A stretch of 64,000 bases of DNA, from NCBI RefSeq assembly GCF_000013225.1, contig NC_007776.1, positions 2,114,501 to 2,178,500 of the forward strand, written 5' to 3'. Under the pieces are notes generated by a model. That model was given only the letters and a program-made list of their open reading frames with translations. It was not told the origin of the DNA and searched no databases. Every line of letters starts with the position of its first letter. Position 1 is the stretch's first letter. This DNA comes from Synechococcus sp. JA-2-3B'a(2-13) (GTDB taxonomy: Bacteria; Cyanobacteriota; Cyanobacteriia; Thermostichales; Thermostichaceae). Below, one piece after another: positions 38,782 to 47,800 of the stretch. Both the position numbers and the translations under genes were made by a program.

Positions 38782-39417
38782 CTAGCGAATTGGGTCAGTA
38801 CATGTCCATTCTTCTGCGCCAACGACTTGTCCAGAGAACTTGGCATCAACTGTTAAATCTGCAATGACTCTTTCTTGAGTGTTAAGCATTTGAAATTGCA
38901 CTTCCCTTACTGCCTCAGCAACCTCATCAATGAGATCAAATTGATCAACTCCGCCGAATGCCAATCTTGCACATCGCTCTGCTCGGAAACCATCAAGCAC
39001 TCTTGCACGCACCTGGTCTCGACTATCCCTGTCAACATTCACGATGCTTGCCTGTAAAGCTTTGGCGTATCGCAGCATGGCCTTCCGCTTCAGCTCATCA
39101 TTGGGATACCGGCGGTAAATCCAGCGCTGCACATCATCACGCACGCCATCTCCATCGGCATCAATCCCCTCCAAAGTTTGCTTGCCCGCCTCCCCTGGAT
39201 CCGGTGGCAAATTCGGAAACAATCTATCCAGTTCATCGACCGGGATCATATCTGGAGAGGGATCCTCACCCGGATTTTCTGGCACAAATCCAGTAGTGGG
39301 ATCAGGATTGGGCTCTTCTTCTGCACTGGGGGTAGAACCTCCCCCGCCACTGCACCCACACAGCAACACCAACACAGAAGAGAGCATCAACATAAGCAGT
39401 ATCCTGAGGCCGTTCAT
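38782..39417 (-). CDS. Hypothetical lipoprotein with calcium-binding-like loop
   Basis: 211 aa. The signal LLMLMLSSVLVLLCGCSGGGG contains a lipobox-like LLCGC. A Pro/Glu-rich linker follows, then GIDADGDGVRDDVQRWI, a thrombospondin-3/dockerin-type Asp-rich loop, and a helical domain with three cysteines. It is probably anchored to the outer side of the membrane and lies 18 bp upstream of the 210-aa gene, so the two may be co-transcribed. Confidence 0.68.
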   Translation of the reverse strand: MNGLRILLMLMLSSVLVLLCGCSGGGGSTPSAEEEPNPDPTTGFVPENPGEDPSPDMIPVDELDRLFPNLPPDPGEAGKQTLEGIDADGDGVRDDVQRWIYRRYPNDELKRKAMLRYAKALQASIVNVDRDSRDQVRARVLDGFRAERCARLAFGGVDQFDLIDEVAEAVREVQFQMLNTQERVIADLTVDAKFSGQVVGAEEWTCTDPIR

Positions 39418-39709
39418 AATCGCCTTGGTTCTAGCAGTTCAAGTGGCACAAGTGACCCCCACAGGGATCCGGCAATCCTTCTATTGGAGCTACAAGCAAC
39501 ACAAAATTAGGGCAGGGATCCCTAGAAGGAACTCTCTCAGGAGGATCTACCGTTCATCACCCGACAAGAGCAAGACTGGATTTGCAGCCTGATGCTCAAG
39601 CAGAAACTAACATCTGCTTCAACAAAGTGCAAGTGCGCTGCAACACACGGGCTCAATCTTTAGATTCGTCAGCGTATGATACGGAGCCCTTTTTTGAAGG
39701 GGAGAACCT
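39418..39709. other. Non-coding stretch upstream of the lipoprotein gene
   Basis: About 290 bp with no coding frame I trust; it includes the presumed promoter region of the lipoprotein gene cluster. Confidence 0.4.
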
Positions 39710-39847
39710 TTAATGGCTGAATCCATCAAGCCAGGTGGTGAGGTCAATCAACGACTGGAACTCCAGCAAGGCTAGACCCAGCTCTTCTAAGCGTTCCACT
39801 GGCAACGCGCGAATCTGACTTTCCACCTCCTCAGGCAGGGATCCCAT
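39710..39847 (-). pseudogene. DUF4351 C-terminal relic
   Basis: A 45-codon frame reads MGSLPEEVESQIRALPVERL, then EELGLALLEFQSLIDLTTWL and a stop. The pattern LP-x2-LE-x-L-x2-ALL-x-F-x-SL-x-DL-x2-WL is the DUF4351 C-terminal tail of Rpn/PD-(D/E)XK nuclease-like proteins common in cyanobacteria. The nuclease body is absent; a stop lies about 25 codons upstream in the same frame. Confidence 0.6.
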
Positions 39848-39932
39848 TTTGCCAATCTTCTCAGTGGGAAAAGCAGCCAGAAAGGAGTGACCACCTCAGG
39901 GATCCCCGTGGATTGTAGTTGACTGAGCTTGA

Positions 39933-40775
39933 TTAGGGTCTTAGGAACCCCAGCGCTAAACCCAAGATAATAAACAAGCCAAAGCCAATCCGATAAACAA
40001 TGAACAGCCAGGTGCTGCTGCGCTGCAAAAACTGAATTAGCCAATCGATAGACAAGTAGGAAAAGACGAAGGCCGAAAGCGTCCCCAACCCCTGCGGCAG
40101 CAGGGCCTCTGCCTCGAACTCGGAGATAAACTCCACAACCCCCGCCAAAAATAATGCCGGGATCCCCAGCAAGAAGGAGTAGCGAGCGGCAGCCGAGCGC
40201 TGCAAATGGAGAAACAGCCCTGCCGTCAGCGTCGAGCCGGAGCGCGACACCCCAGGGATCAGGGACAAAGCTTGGGCCAGCCCTACCCAGATCCCATCCC
40301 AAATGCCTAAGCTGTGAAGGTCTCGCTGGCGTTTGCCCGTTTGCTCTGCCCAGCCCAACAACACAGCCAAGCCAATGGCTGCGGTGGCGATCACCCACAA
40401 CTGGCGGGGCGGGGATCCCCAAATGGCCTTGATGGCCCAGCCGGCAACCACAATTGGCACTGTTCCCACCAGGATCCCGACCGACAGCCGCCAAGGCTCC
40501 TGCTGAAAATCTCGTTCTCGCCAAGCCTTCCAAGAGCCGAGGATCAACTGGCGCAGGTCAGAGGCAAAGTAGATCAGCACCGCCCCCAAACTGCCCAACT
40601 GGATCACCGCCGTAAACGAAGCTCCCGCATCCGGCCACCCCACCAAAGCCGGAAACACCCGCAGATGGGCCGTGCTGCTAATGGGCAGAAATTCGGTGAT
40701 CCCTTGCACCATGCCCAAAATTAGAGCCTGCCACCAATTGGGATACCAGGTGTCAGCAAGCAACAAGGTAAACAC
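39933..40775 (-). CDS. uppP: Undecaprenyl-diphosphatase UppP/BacA
   Basis: Membrane phosphatase recycling the lipid carrier for cell-wall synthesis, 280 aa from a GTG at 40775. Signature motifs are MVQGITEFLPISSTAHL and LIPGVSRSGSTLTAGLFL. Multiple transmembrane helices follow. The frame is open to a TTG at 40934, but those extra about 53 residues are hydrophilic and not family-like. No ATG is available near the conserved start. Confidence 0.92.
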   Translation of the reverse strand: MFTLLLADTWYPNWWQALILGMVQGITEFLPISSTAHLRVFPALVGWPDAGASFTAVIQLGSLGAVLIYFASDLRQLILGSWKAWRERDFQQEPWRLSVGILVGTVPIVVAGWAIKAIWGSPPRQLWVIATAAIGLAVLLGWAEQTGKRQRDLHSLGIWDGIWVGLAQALSLIPGVSRSGSTLTAGLFLHLQRSAAARYSFLLGIPALFLAGVVEFISEFEAEALLPQGLGTLSAFVFSYLSIDWLIQFLQRSSTWLFIVYRIGFGLFIILGLALGFLRP

Positions 40776-40997
40776 TCCCCCACCCAAACTTGCCGGATTT
40801 GCACAATCCCCATTCTTAGAAAAACTCAGAACTCCGGCTTTTTCCAGCAGCCCATACCACGGCGAACAAACACTTGGAGAGGGATCCCACCCCAACTGGC
40901 CGGGAACTTGGGTGTCGCTGTCCCAGACCCGCAAAAGGGCTGTGCCTATAGGATCGCCGCAAAGATCGACAGTAGGTCAGATCATCGGGTCAATAGA

Positions 40998-41564
40998 TCA
41001 GAAGCCAATCCGCTCTGGGTCTTCAATGGTAATCAGCCAGTTGCCCACATTCCGGAAGAGGGGGTTGGGTTCCGTACCCCGTACCCGCGCCTCCACCCGA
41101 TAGATGCCGGCAGACGAGGGGTTGCGCACATTGGAGAGCACCAGACGGATCTCCTGACCGGCAGCAATGGGTTGACGGGCCACCACCTCTAGAGAGCGAA
41201 ACTCCTCGTTCCAGTACACTTGATCCAGCTCTACAGGGCGGCCTTCTACCTCCAGGCGGACACTTTCCGGATCGATGCGGCCATCGAAATTCCTGTCCCC
41301 GTTGATCTGCACTTCTGCCACCGCCACATTCTGGGGGGGAATGGTCAGGCGATAGCGATCCAAACGACTGCGAACCCCGCCAAAATCGAGCCGATAGCTG
41401 AGGACAGGTACCCCTTCACTGCCGGTGATCACCAAACCCGACTGCGCCTCTGCAGAATGGGGCATCACCAGGGATCCCAGGCTCCCCATCACCAGAACCG
41501 CCAAGGCCAGCCTCATTCCTCGCCGAGCAAGGCCAAGTTCCTGCGAACATTTCCCTGCTCTCAT
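40998..41564 (-). CDS. DUF2808 secreted protein
   Basis: About 188 aa with a signal peptide (RLALAVLVMGSLGSLVMPHSAEA). The mature domain includes YRLTIPPQNVAVAEVQINGD and a C-terminal NPLFRNVGNWLITIEDP, characteristic of the cyanobacterial DUF2808 periplasmic family. The ATG at 41564 has GAGAG just upstream; a Met at 41516 is also possible. Confidence 0.8.
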   Translation of the reverse strand: MRAGKCSQELGLARRGMRLALAVLVMGSLGSLVMPHSAEAQSGLVITGSEGVPVLSYRLDFGGVRSRLDRYRLTIPPQNVAVAEVQINGDRNFDGRIDPESVRLEVEGRPVELDQVYWNEEFRSLEVVARQPIAAGQEIRLVLSNVRNPSSAGIYRVEARVRGTEPNPLFRNVGNWLITIEDPERIGF

Positions 41565-41800
41565 CACTGCTCTCAACACCCAAACCTCCGCTGGTTGAAA
41601 CACCTCAGCACCTTCAAAGCTCACTAGCGCGGCCTGTAGACAGCCTGACCGATGGCAAGCAAGGCCGACGCCTCGCCGTCCATTGTAGAGGATGGGATCC
41701 CCTCTACCGAGAGAGCTTAAGGCTTATCGAGGTGCGGAAGTGCGTAGTTCGTCCAGGATCCCAGACAAAAACTTTGGGCCGCCACACCCACGGTGCAGCT

Positions 41801-41823
41801 CCCACGCAACGCTGATTGCGACC
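41801..41823. repeat. Dispersed repeat A, diverged copy
   Basis: The intergenic core CGCAACGCTGATTGCGACC, upstream of the DUF2808 gene, matches repeat A with a few changes. Confidence 0.45.
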
Positions 41824-41866
41824 ACAAGGTGACCTTCGGTGGATTGGCCCTCGCCCTTCTACGGCT

Positions 41867-42052
41867 TCACTTGAGGAAACTCAGCACCCCCACCCCGATC
41901 ACCATCAGCACCCAGAGCAGGGATCCCACCAAAATCACATTCTTGGCCCGGCTCCAGTCGCTGGCTGAGCTGTAGAGCACTGGCACCGCCACCACCAAGA
42001 GCAAGCTGTAAAGCACCAACACCAACAAAGCAATTTGGAAAACGAGCATCAT
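41867..42052 (-). CDS. psbZ: Photosystem II protein Z (PsbZ/Ycf9)
   Basis: 61-aa protein with two transmembrane helices ([20 protein letters not shown] and [19 protein letters not shown]) joined by the conserved loop [15 protein letters not shown]. It matches PsbZ in length and pattern. It stabilises light-harvesting interactions at the PSII periphery. Two adjacent ATGs exist; a GAGGGATCCGCAAG lies upstream. Confidence 0.93.
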
Positions 42053-42194
42053 CTTGCGGATCCCTCACAAAAGTCTTGTCTTGGATAAAAGCTCCCGGCA
42101 ACACCGGACGGCAGCAGGATAGAAAGGATAACGCTTTGACTATACCAAAATGGGATCCCTCTCAAAGCCAAATCCGTTGGGGCAGTTGATGGAC

Positions 42195-42887
42195 TCACCT
42201 GGATACAGGCTGGAGGCGGAAGGGGTTAAAGTCGGTTGCCACATCGAAGTAGTCTTCTTGTTCTTGCTGCTTTAGCCAGCCGGTAATGGCATAGGTCAGG
42301 GGCGTAAACGCCACCTCAACGGCACACTTGAATACATAGTTGGAGAGTATTAAGCTGTCCAGGCCAGGGAACACCCCCCAAAAAGCCAAAGTGACAAACA
42401 GACCCGTGTCCACCGCTTGGCCCACCAAGGTAGAGCCGATGGTGCGTGTCCACAGCCACCGTCCCCGCGTCCACACCTTCATGCGGGCCAGTACGTAGGC
42501 GTTGGCAAAGCTGCCTCCCCAATAGGCGATTAAGCTGGCCAGCACAAGGCGGGGCGTCAGGCCCAGAATCTGGTCGTAGGCTTCTTGATAGGGCCAGTCG
42601 GGGGCGGCCGGCAGGGATCCCACGATCATGAATGTCACCGACATGAGGGCCGCCGAGAGAAATCCCAGCCAGATCACCCGTCGCGAGCGGGCATAGCCAT
42701 AGACCTCCGTGAGGATGTCGCCAAAGATATAGCTGAGGGGGAAGAGAATGGTGCCCCCGTCAAAGGTAAAGGGCCCCAGAAGAACGATCTTGGTCGAGGC
42801 GATGTTGGAAATCAGCAGCACGGCCACAAATAGAGCCGTCACCGCATCCAGGTGCCGATAAGCTCGCTCAAAAACCCTCTCAGACAT
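42195..42887 (-). CDS. Queuosine precursor transporter (YhhQ/VUT family)
   Basis: 230-aa inner-membrane protein. Typical motifs are ISNIASTKIV, FPLSYIFGDILTEVYGYARSRR and IAYWGGSFANAYVLARMK. It probably imports preQ0 or preQ1, although this is family-based. GGAGG lies 7 nt before the ATG, and the start overlaps the stop of the CheY-like gene by one nucleotide. Confidence 0.9.
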   Translation of the reverse strand: MSERVFERAYRHLDAVTALFVAVLLISNIASTKIVLLGPFTFDGGTILFPLSYIFGDILTEVYGYARSRRVIWLGFLSAALMSVTFMIVGSLPAAPDWPYQEAYDQILGLTPRLVLASLIAYWGGSFANAYVLARMKVWTRGRWLWTRTIGSTLVGQAVDTGLFVTLAFWGVFPGLDSLILSNYVFKCAVEVAFTPLTYAITGWLKQQEQEDYFDVATDFNPFRLQPVSR

Positions 42888-43543
42888 CAGGATCCTCCTA
42901 GAAGTTTACGGATCTGTCGCAGCTCCTTGACGATCAAGGCCAAACCCTGGGCATGTCGCTCCACTTCGCCGGCGAGCTTGCTGATCTGGGCCTCCAGATT
43001 GCTGCTGCGGGATTCCTGACGCGCCAGGCGTTGGTTGATCCCAGAAAGCCGCGCCACCACCTCCCGCTGGATCAAGTTTTCCGTACCTTGAATCAGCAGC
43101 GTCTCGATGGCGGTGAGCCGGTTCAGAATCAGTTGGGTGTTGGTTTCGGATCCCGGCTCCGGTGCAGCGGCAGGGGCAACCTGGAGGACCTTTTGGATAA
43201 GAGCCAAAAGGGCATCTGCCTCAAACGGTTTCTCGATGAAATCAAAATCGACAAAGGGCTCAGGAATGCGGGCAGTCACCTGTTCCTTCAGCCCCGACAT
43301 CATGATGATAGGAGTATTTTTCAGACTGTCTTCGCGGCGGATGGCCTGCAAGGTGTCATAGCCATCCATCTTGGGCATGACAAAATCCAGCAGGATCAGG
43401 TCGGGGTGATGTTTTTTGGCCGCTTCCAGCCCTGTCAACCCGTCTTTGGCCTCCACCACTTGGAACTGATCGGCCAAGATGCTGGCCACCATCTTGCGAA
43501 TCATGATGCTATCGTCAATGACCAACACCGTCTTGGTTGTCAT
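42887..43543 (-). CDS. CheY-like response regulator with C-terminal coiled coil
   Basis: 218 aa. The receiver domain is complete: VIDDS, phospho-acceptor Asp in LILLDFVMPKMDGYD, Thr/Ser at IMMSG and Lys in IEKPFEAD. An Ala/Pro linker and an about 90-residue helical coiled-coil follow in place of a DNA-binding domain, so it probably acts through protein contacts. It precedes the transporter gene in one transcript. Confidence 0.88.
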   Translation of the reverse strand: MTTKTVLVIDDSIMIRKMVASILADQFQVVEAKDGLTGLEAAKKHHPDLILLDFVMPKMDGYDTLQAIRREDSLKNTPIIMMSGLKEQVTARIPEPFVDFDFIEKPFEADALLALIQKVLQVAPAAAPEPGSETNTQLILNRLTAIETLLIQGTENLIQREVVARLSGINQRLARQESRSSNLEAQISKLAGEVERHAQGLALIVKELRQIRKLLGGS

Positions 43544-43798
43544 GCTGAGGCGCTCCCTCTTCCCATTATCAAATCGACCTGATCAGCCCCTTCCTCCAGC
43601 TCATAGGGCAATCGGGGACATCCTTTTGAGGACACCACTAGAGTACTCCCCTGCTTGGCCAGATGGGGTGTGCTCAGGGATCCAATTCCGCCAGGTTTTC
43701 CCCGCGCCCAGCGGCTGCCGGCCCGGCGTGGCCGCCTTGCTATAATTAAGTGTAAACAAACGTTAAGCCTTCATTCTTCATTCGCACCTTGCAGGGTT

Positions 43799-44917
43799 AT
43801 GAGCCTACAACTAAGTCCTGAGCTGTCGCTGCCGATCCCATCTCCAGTCGGAGAAGCTGCCTACCGCGCTTTTCAGTGGGGCAAAAACATCTTCGGCTTT
43901 GCCCACAAAGCGCTCTCCACCCAAGCTTCAGATCTGATGCTCTCCGTGCTCAGGGATCTGCAAAGCTTCTCCTCCGGGAGGACCCCGCCGCCGCGGGCCA
44001 AGGTGCGGGTGAGCGCTGACACGCTACAGGTGTTGCGGGCCCGTTACGAACAACTCCTGCAAGCGGACTGGCAAGATGCTGAGGCAGGGTACTACCCGCA
44101 CGCGCTCCTGTTCGACAACCCCTGGCTGGACTTTGCCCGCTATTACCCACAGGTGTGGTTGGATTTGCCGCAAATTACTCGGCGGGTTCACAGCAAGCGT
44201 TACCAAGAGTTTTCTCAAGACATCTCCACCGAGGGCTATCCGAAATACTACCTGCAAAATTTTCATTACCAAACCAACGGCTACCTGAGCGACAGCTCGG
44301 CTGAGCTTTATGACCTGCAGGTGGAGCTGCTGTTTGGGGGCACAGCGGACGCGATGCGCCGTCGGGTGATTCGCCTGCTCAAAGATGCCTTGGATCCCAC
44401 CTTGGTCAGCCCCCACATCCTCGATGTAGCTTGTGGCACGGGGCGGATGCTGCGCCTACTGCGGGGATCCCTGCCCAAAGCAGCTTTGTATGGCCTGGAT
44501 CTTTCTCCTGCCTATCTGCGCAAGGCCAACCGACTGTTGCAGGAGCTGCCGGGGGAGCTGCCCCAGCTTATCCGCGCCAACGCCGAGGCCATGCCCTATG
44601 CCGATGCCACCTTTGACGCCGTCATCAGCGTTTTTCTCTTTCATGAGCTGCCTGGCCCGGCCAGACAAAATGTCATCAACGAGATGAGTCGGGTGGTGAA
44701 GCCAGGGGGCGTGGTGGTCATCTGCGACTCGGTGCAACTGCTGGATTCGCCAGAGCTGAAGGAGACGATGGAAGCCTTTATGCAAACCTTCCACGAACCC
44801 TACTACCGCGACTACATCCACGACGATCTGGGGGTGCGCCTGCAACAGGCAGGCTGTGCGGTGCTGCGCCGGGAGACTCACTATGTCAGCGCCTACACCC
44901 TAGCCCGTAAGGGTTGA
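43799..44917 (+). CDS. SAM-dependent methyltransferase
   Basis: 372 aa. A long N-terminal helical region is followed by a class I methyltransferase domain: motif I ILDVACGTGRMLRLL, acidic end of beta-2 in YGLDLSPAYL and motif II/III DAVISVFLFHELP. This resembles UbiE/MenG-type enzymes, but the long N-terminus is distinctive of a cyanobacterial/plastid subgroup. AGGG lies close to the ATG. Substrate unknown. Confidence 0.88.
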   Translation: MSLQLSPELSLPIPSPVGEAAYRAFQWGKNIFGFAHKALSTQASDLMLSVLRDLQSFSSGRTPPPRAKVRVSADTLQVLRARYEQLLQADWQDAEAGYYPHALLFDNPWLDFARYYPQVWLDLPQITRRVHSKRYQEFSQDISTEGYPKYYLQNFHYQTNGYLSDSSAELYDLQVELLFGGTADAMRRRVIRLLKDALDPTLVSPHILDVACGTGRMLRLLRGSLPKAALYGLDLSPAYLRKANRLLQELPGELPQLIRANAEAMPYADATFDAVISVFLFHELPGPARQNVINEMSRVVKPGGVVVICDSVQLLDSPELKETMEAFMQTFHEPYYRDYIHDDLGVRLQQAGCAVLRRETHYVSAYTLARKG

Positions 44918-45077
44918 GCGCCCTTTCCACAAGTTAAGAGGAAGAGTAAATCGGCGGTCACTTGTCCAGAGGGTGTATAGTAGTTTTAGACACGAAACCT
45001 TGGATGAGAAGACGGGCCACTGACTGGATAACCTTCAGGTGCAAGTCCGTCCGAACTCTTTTCTTGTACTTAGGCTC

Positions 45078-45548
45078 ATGTCCCACCCCCATGGATCCCT
45101 CCGCGCCGGTATCACTGCTCTCAAGCAGGAGCGCTACCTGGAGGCGATCAACCTTCTCGAGTCCTTCTGCTACTGCTGTTCCATCCAAGAAAGACAAGAG
45201 AGTTTGTCCCGCCGCCTGAGCGAGCGCAATGGCTCGAGGGCAGATCCGGAAGAATGCGTTTTGGCTCGTGTAGCTCTGATCATGGCATATCAGGGCAGTG
45301 GTGACTTGGAGCGCTCAACTGCCCTTTGCCAAGAGCTGTTGGAGGAGAAGGAAACTCCTGAGTCCGCTCCCTGGGCTCGGGAATGGGCAGCTCAGGCTCT
45401 ACCTACCCTCAAGCAGGCTTCAGAACACTCCATGCCCCCTGAGGAAGTCATGGCGCGGCTACCCGTTCTCCGGCAGTTGGAAGACTGTCAGCCGCTGTGT
45501 AGCTCCCGCGATCCGGCTCCGCATCTGCTCAAATCTGCCTCTCTCTGA
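45078..45548 (+). CDS. Hypothetical TPR-like protein
   Basis: 156 aa, helical. Alternating helix pairs (AGITALKQERYLEAINLLESF and ALIMAYQGSGDLERSTALCQ) look like one or two tetratricopeptide repeats, a protein-protein interaction fold. The ATG at 45078 is chosen because earlier codons are not conserved-looking. It precedes ycf54. Confidence 0.68.
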   Translation: MSHPHGSLRAGITALKQERYLEAINLLESFCYCCSIQERQESLSRRLSERNGSRADPEECVLARVALIMAYQGSGDLERSTALCQELLEEKETPESAPWAREWAAQALPTLKQASEHSMPPEEVMARLPVLRQLEDCQPLCSSRDPAPHLLKSASL

Positions 45549-45621
45549 GGGAGAGGATCTGCAAGGAGCGGTGGACGCCCGGCTCTAGCCTTTATTCTCA
45601 ACACAGTTCCACAGCAATCTT

Positions 45622-45966
45622 ATGTCTGCTGCCGAACCGACTACCTATCATTTTGTCGTTGCCAGCCTGTCTTTCTTACGTTCTGAGCCTCTGGAAGAGG
45701 TGCTGGAGGAGCGTCGTCGATACTGCGAGGAGCACCATCACCCTGTCGATTTCTTCTGGGTGCCGCAGCCGGCCTTCATGGAGGCTCCAGAGTTAAAGCC
45801 CCTGCGGGACAAGTTGAAGGAGCCCCTGGGGGCAGTGGTATCCACCAACGCGGATTTTATTCGTTGGCTGAGCCTGCGCCTGACTTTTGTGGAAAAGGGC
45901 AGCTTTGTGGCTCCCAGCGAGTCGATCCCGGATCCCTTGCGCTCCTTGTCTGCCGCAGGAAGCTAG
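45622..45966 (+). CDS. ycf54: Ycf54, Mg-protoporphyrin monomethylester cyclase factor
   Basis: 114 aa. The sequence TYHFVVASLSFLRSEPLEEV, the central VPQPAFMEAPELKPL and the C-terminal VSTNADFIRWLSLRLTFVEKG with SESIPDPL are diagnostic. Ycf54 is required for activity or stability of the AcsF cyclase in chlorophyll synthesis. Full length. Confidence 0.93.
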   Translation: MSAAEPTTYHFVVASLSFLRSEPLEEVLEERRRYCEEHHHPVDFFWVPQPAFMEAPELKPLRDKLKEPLGAVVSTNADFIRWLSLRLTFVEKGSFVAPSESIPDPLRSLSAAGS

Positions 45967-46113
45967 GCCTGCCGATTCCCAAGATTTGGGTTGGTGGATT
46001 GGAAGGCGGGCCAAGATAAGATCGGGGCACCCCATTTCCACTTTTGTTTGCTGACGGGATCCCATTCTGTTGTGGGGCCGACGTCGGGGAAATGGGCAGG
46101 TCACCTGGGGAGC

Positions 46114-47661
46114 ATGATGACTTTGGAGCAACGATGGGGCTGGCCGGAGGGAGGGGCAGGGATCTGCCACCCCAATTCCCCTCTCCAGAATCCCCCACCT
46201 GCGTCAACGCCAACTTGGGGGCTGAAGTCAGAAGCTCTCTTGCCTGAGCCGACAGCAAGCCCCGCCCTCAGCTCGCCGGAGTGTTCTCCTGGGGATCCCC
46301 TGCCGGAGCCACCTCCTGAGGATCCCGAAAAGGGGCAAAAAGCAGAGAAGGAAGATCAAGGTCTGTCTGAGCCGGGCCTGAGAAACTTTCTTGCCGTGCT
46401 GCGCCGACGCAATTTCCTGCTGCTGTGGATGGGGCAGGTGTGTTCGCAGTTGGCGGACAAGGTGTTATTGGTGCTGCTGATCGGCTTGGTTGCCCGCGAA
46501 TTTCAACCTGAAGGGGCTTCCATCAGCGGTTGGGTCTCGGCCATCATGCTGGCTTTTACGCTGCCGGCGATGCTATTGGGCAGCCTGGCAGGGGTATTTG
46601 TGGATCGCTGGCTGAAAAAAGGGGTGTTGGTGCTCTCCAACCTGGGGCGTGGGATCCTAGTGCTGCTGTTGCCGCCGCTGCTCTGGCTCACTGCCGGGCG
46701 CGACCTTTGGCCGGGGATCCCCTTGGGGTTTGCGGGGCTGTTGCTGGTGAGCTTTGCCGTCTCGGTTCTAACCCAGTTTTTTGCTCCTGCCGAGCAGGCG
46801 ACTTTGCCCCTGATCCTGCCGAAAGGAGAGTTGCTGGCGGCCAACTCCCTGTACACCACCACGATGATGGCTTCGCTGATCGTCGGGTTTGCCGTGGGGG
46901 AGCCGCTGTTAACCCTGGCGGATCGTTGGATACGCCATTGGTTGCCGGGCTGGGAAGTGGGGCCGGAGCTGTTGGTGGGAGGAGCCTACCTCTTGGCGGG
47001 ATCCCTGCTATTGCTGCTGCAACCCCACGAGAAGCTGGAGCCCCGGCGTTGGGAAGTCCCTCACCTCTGGGAAGATCTCCGCTTGGGCCTGCAATATGTC
47101 AGCCAGATGCCCCTGATCCGAGCTGCCTTGGTGCAGGTGGTGGTGCTTTACTCGCTGTTTGCGGCGCTGGCAGTTTTGGCGGTGCGCATGGCTGAAGTGA
47201 TGGCAGAGCTGAAGCCGGATCAGTTCGGGGTGTTGTTGGCCGCTGCTGGCCTGGGCATGGGGATCGGCGCCTTTTGGGTGGGCCATACGGGCCGACGGGT
47301 GAGCCGCCGCGCCTGGGTTGGCCTGGGATCCCTGCTGCTCTGTGGGGCTCTGGCAGCCCTATCCTGGACGACCCACTGGTTGCTGCCCAGCTTGGGCTGG
47401 ATTGCCCTGTTGGGCTGTGGGGGGGCTTTGGTGGCGGTGCCGATGCAAACCTTGATCCAAGAGGAAACGCCTGACCATCTGCGAGGCAAGATCTTTGGGC
47501 TCCAGAACAACGCCGCCAACATTGCCCTCAGTTTGCCGCTGGTGTTCACGGGATTGGCGGAAGCCCGCCTTGGCCTTCCCTGGATGTTTGTGGCCCTGTC
47601 TGTTCTGGCGGGGCTGGCGGGGCTGTACACCTGGAGCCTATTGGGCAGAGAGGTCTCGTAA
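46114..47661 (+). CDS. MFS transporter with Pro-rich N-terminal extension
   Basis: 515 aa. About 100 residues rich in Pro, Glu and Ser precede a 12-helix major facilitator domain starting at RNFLLLWMGQVCSQLADKVL. The pattern around VDRWLKKGVLVLSNLGRG resembles DHA3-type exporters. The ATG at 46114 follows GGGGAG. The substrate cannot be deduced. Confidence 0.86.
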   Translation: MMTLEQRWGWPEGGAGICHPNSPLQNPPPASTPTWGLKSEALLPEPTASPALSSPECSPGDPLPEPPPEDPEKGQKAEKEDQGLSEPGLRNFLAVLRRRNFLLLWMGQVCSQLADKVLLVLLIGLVAREFQPEGASISGWVSAIMLAFTLPAMLLGSLAGVFVDRWLKKGVLVLSNLGRGILVLLLPPLLWLTAGRDLWPGIPLGFAGLLLVSFAVSVLTQFFAPAEQATLPLILPKGELLAANSLYTTTMMASLIVGFAVGEPLLTLADRWIRHWLPGWEVGPELLVGGAYLLAGSLLLLLQPHEKLEPRRWEVPHLWEDLRLGLQYVSQMPLIRAALVQVVVLYSLFAALAVLAVRMAEVMAELKPDQFGVLLAAAGLGMGIGAFWVGHTGRRVSRRAWVGLGSLLLCGALAALSWTTHWLLPSLGWIALLGCGGALVAVPMQTLIQEETPDHLRGKIFGLQNNAANIALSLPLVFTGLAEARLGLPWMFVALSVLAGLAGLYTWSLLGREVS

Positions 47662-47800
47662 ATCCTGCCGCAGCGCGAGGTTGGATATCCTCTTCCGAGG
47701 GGACGGGCCAAGGCAGGAGCTAACTCTGCTACTCTTGTAGAGGCTTGAGCATCGAGACTCCCTTTGCAGCTCAGCGTTTTAGCTCCGCGGGGATCCGCCC

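Noticed and set aside
39787-40533. Open frame of 248 aa overlapping uppP in another frame
   Set aside because: uppP is clearly the real gene. Only the short DUF4351 relic further downstream is credible on this strand.
44918-45077. Possible tRNA or small RNA around GGTGCAAGTCCGTCC
   Set aside because: A T-arm-like piece is present but no acceptor or anticodon stems can be formed.
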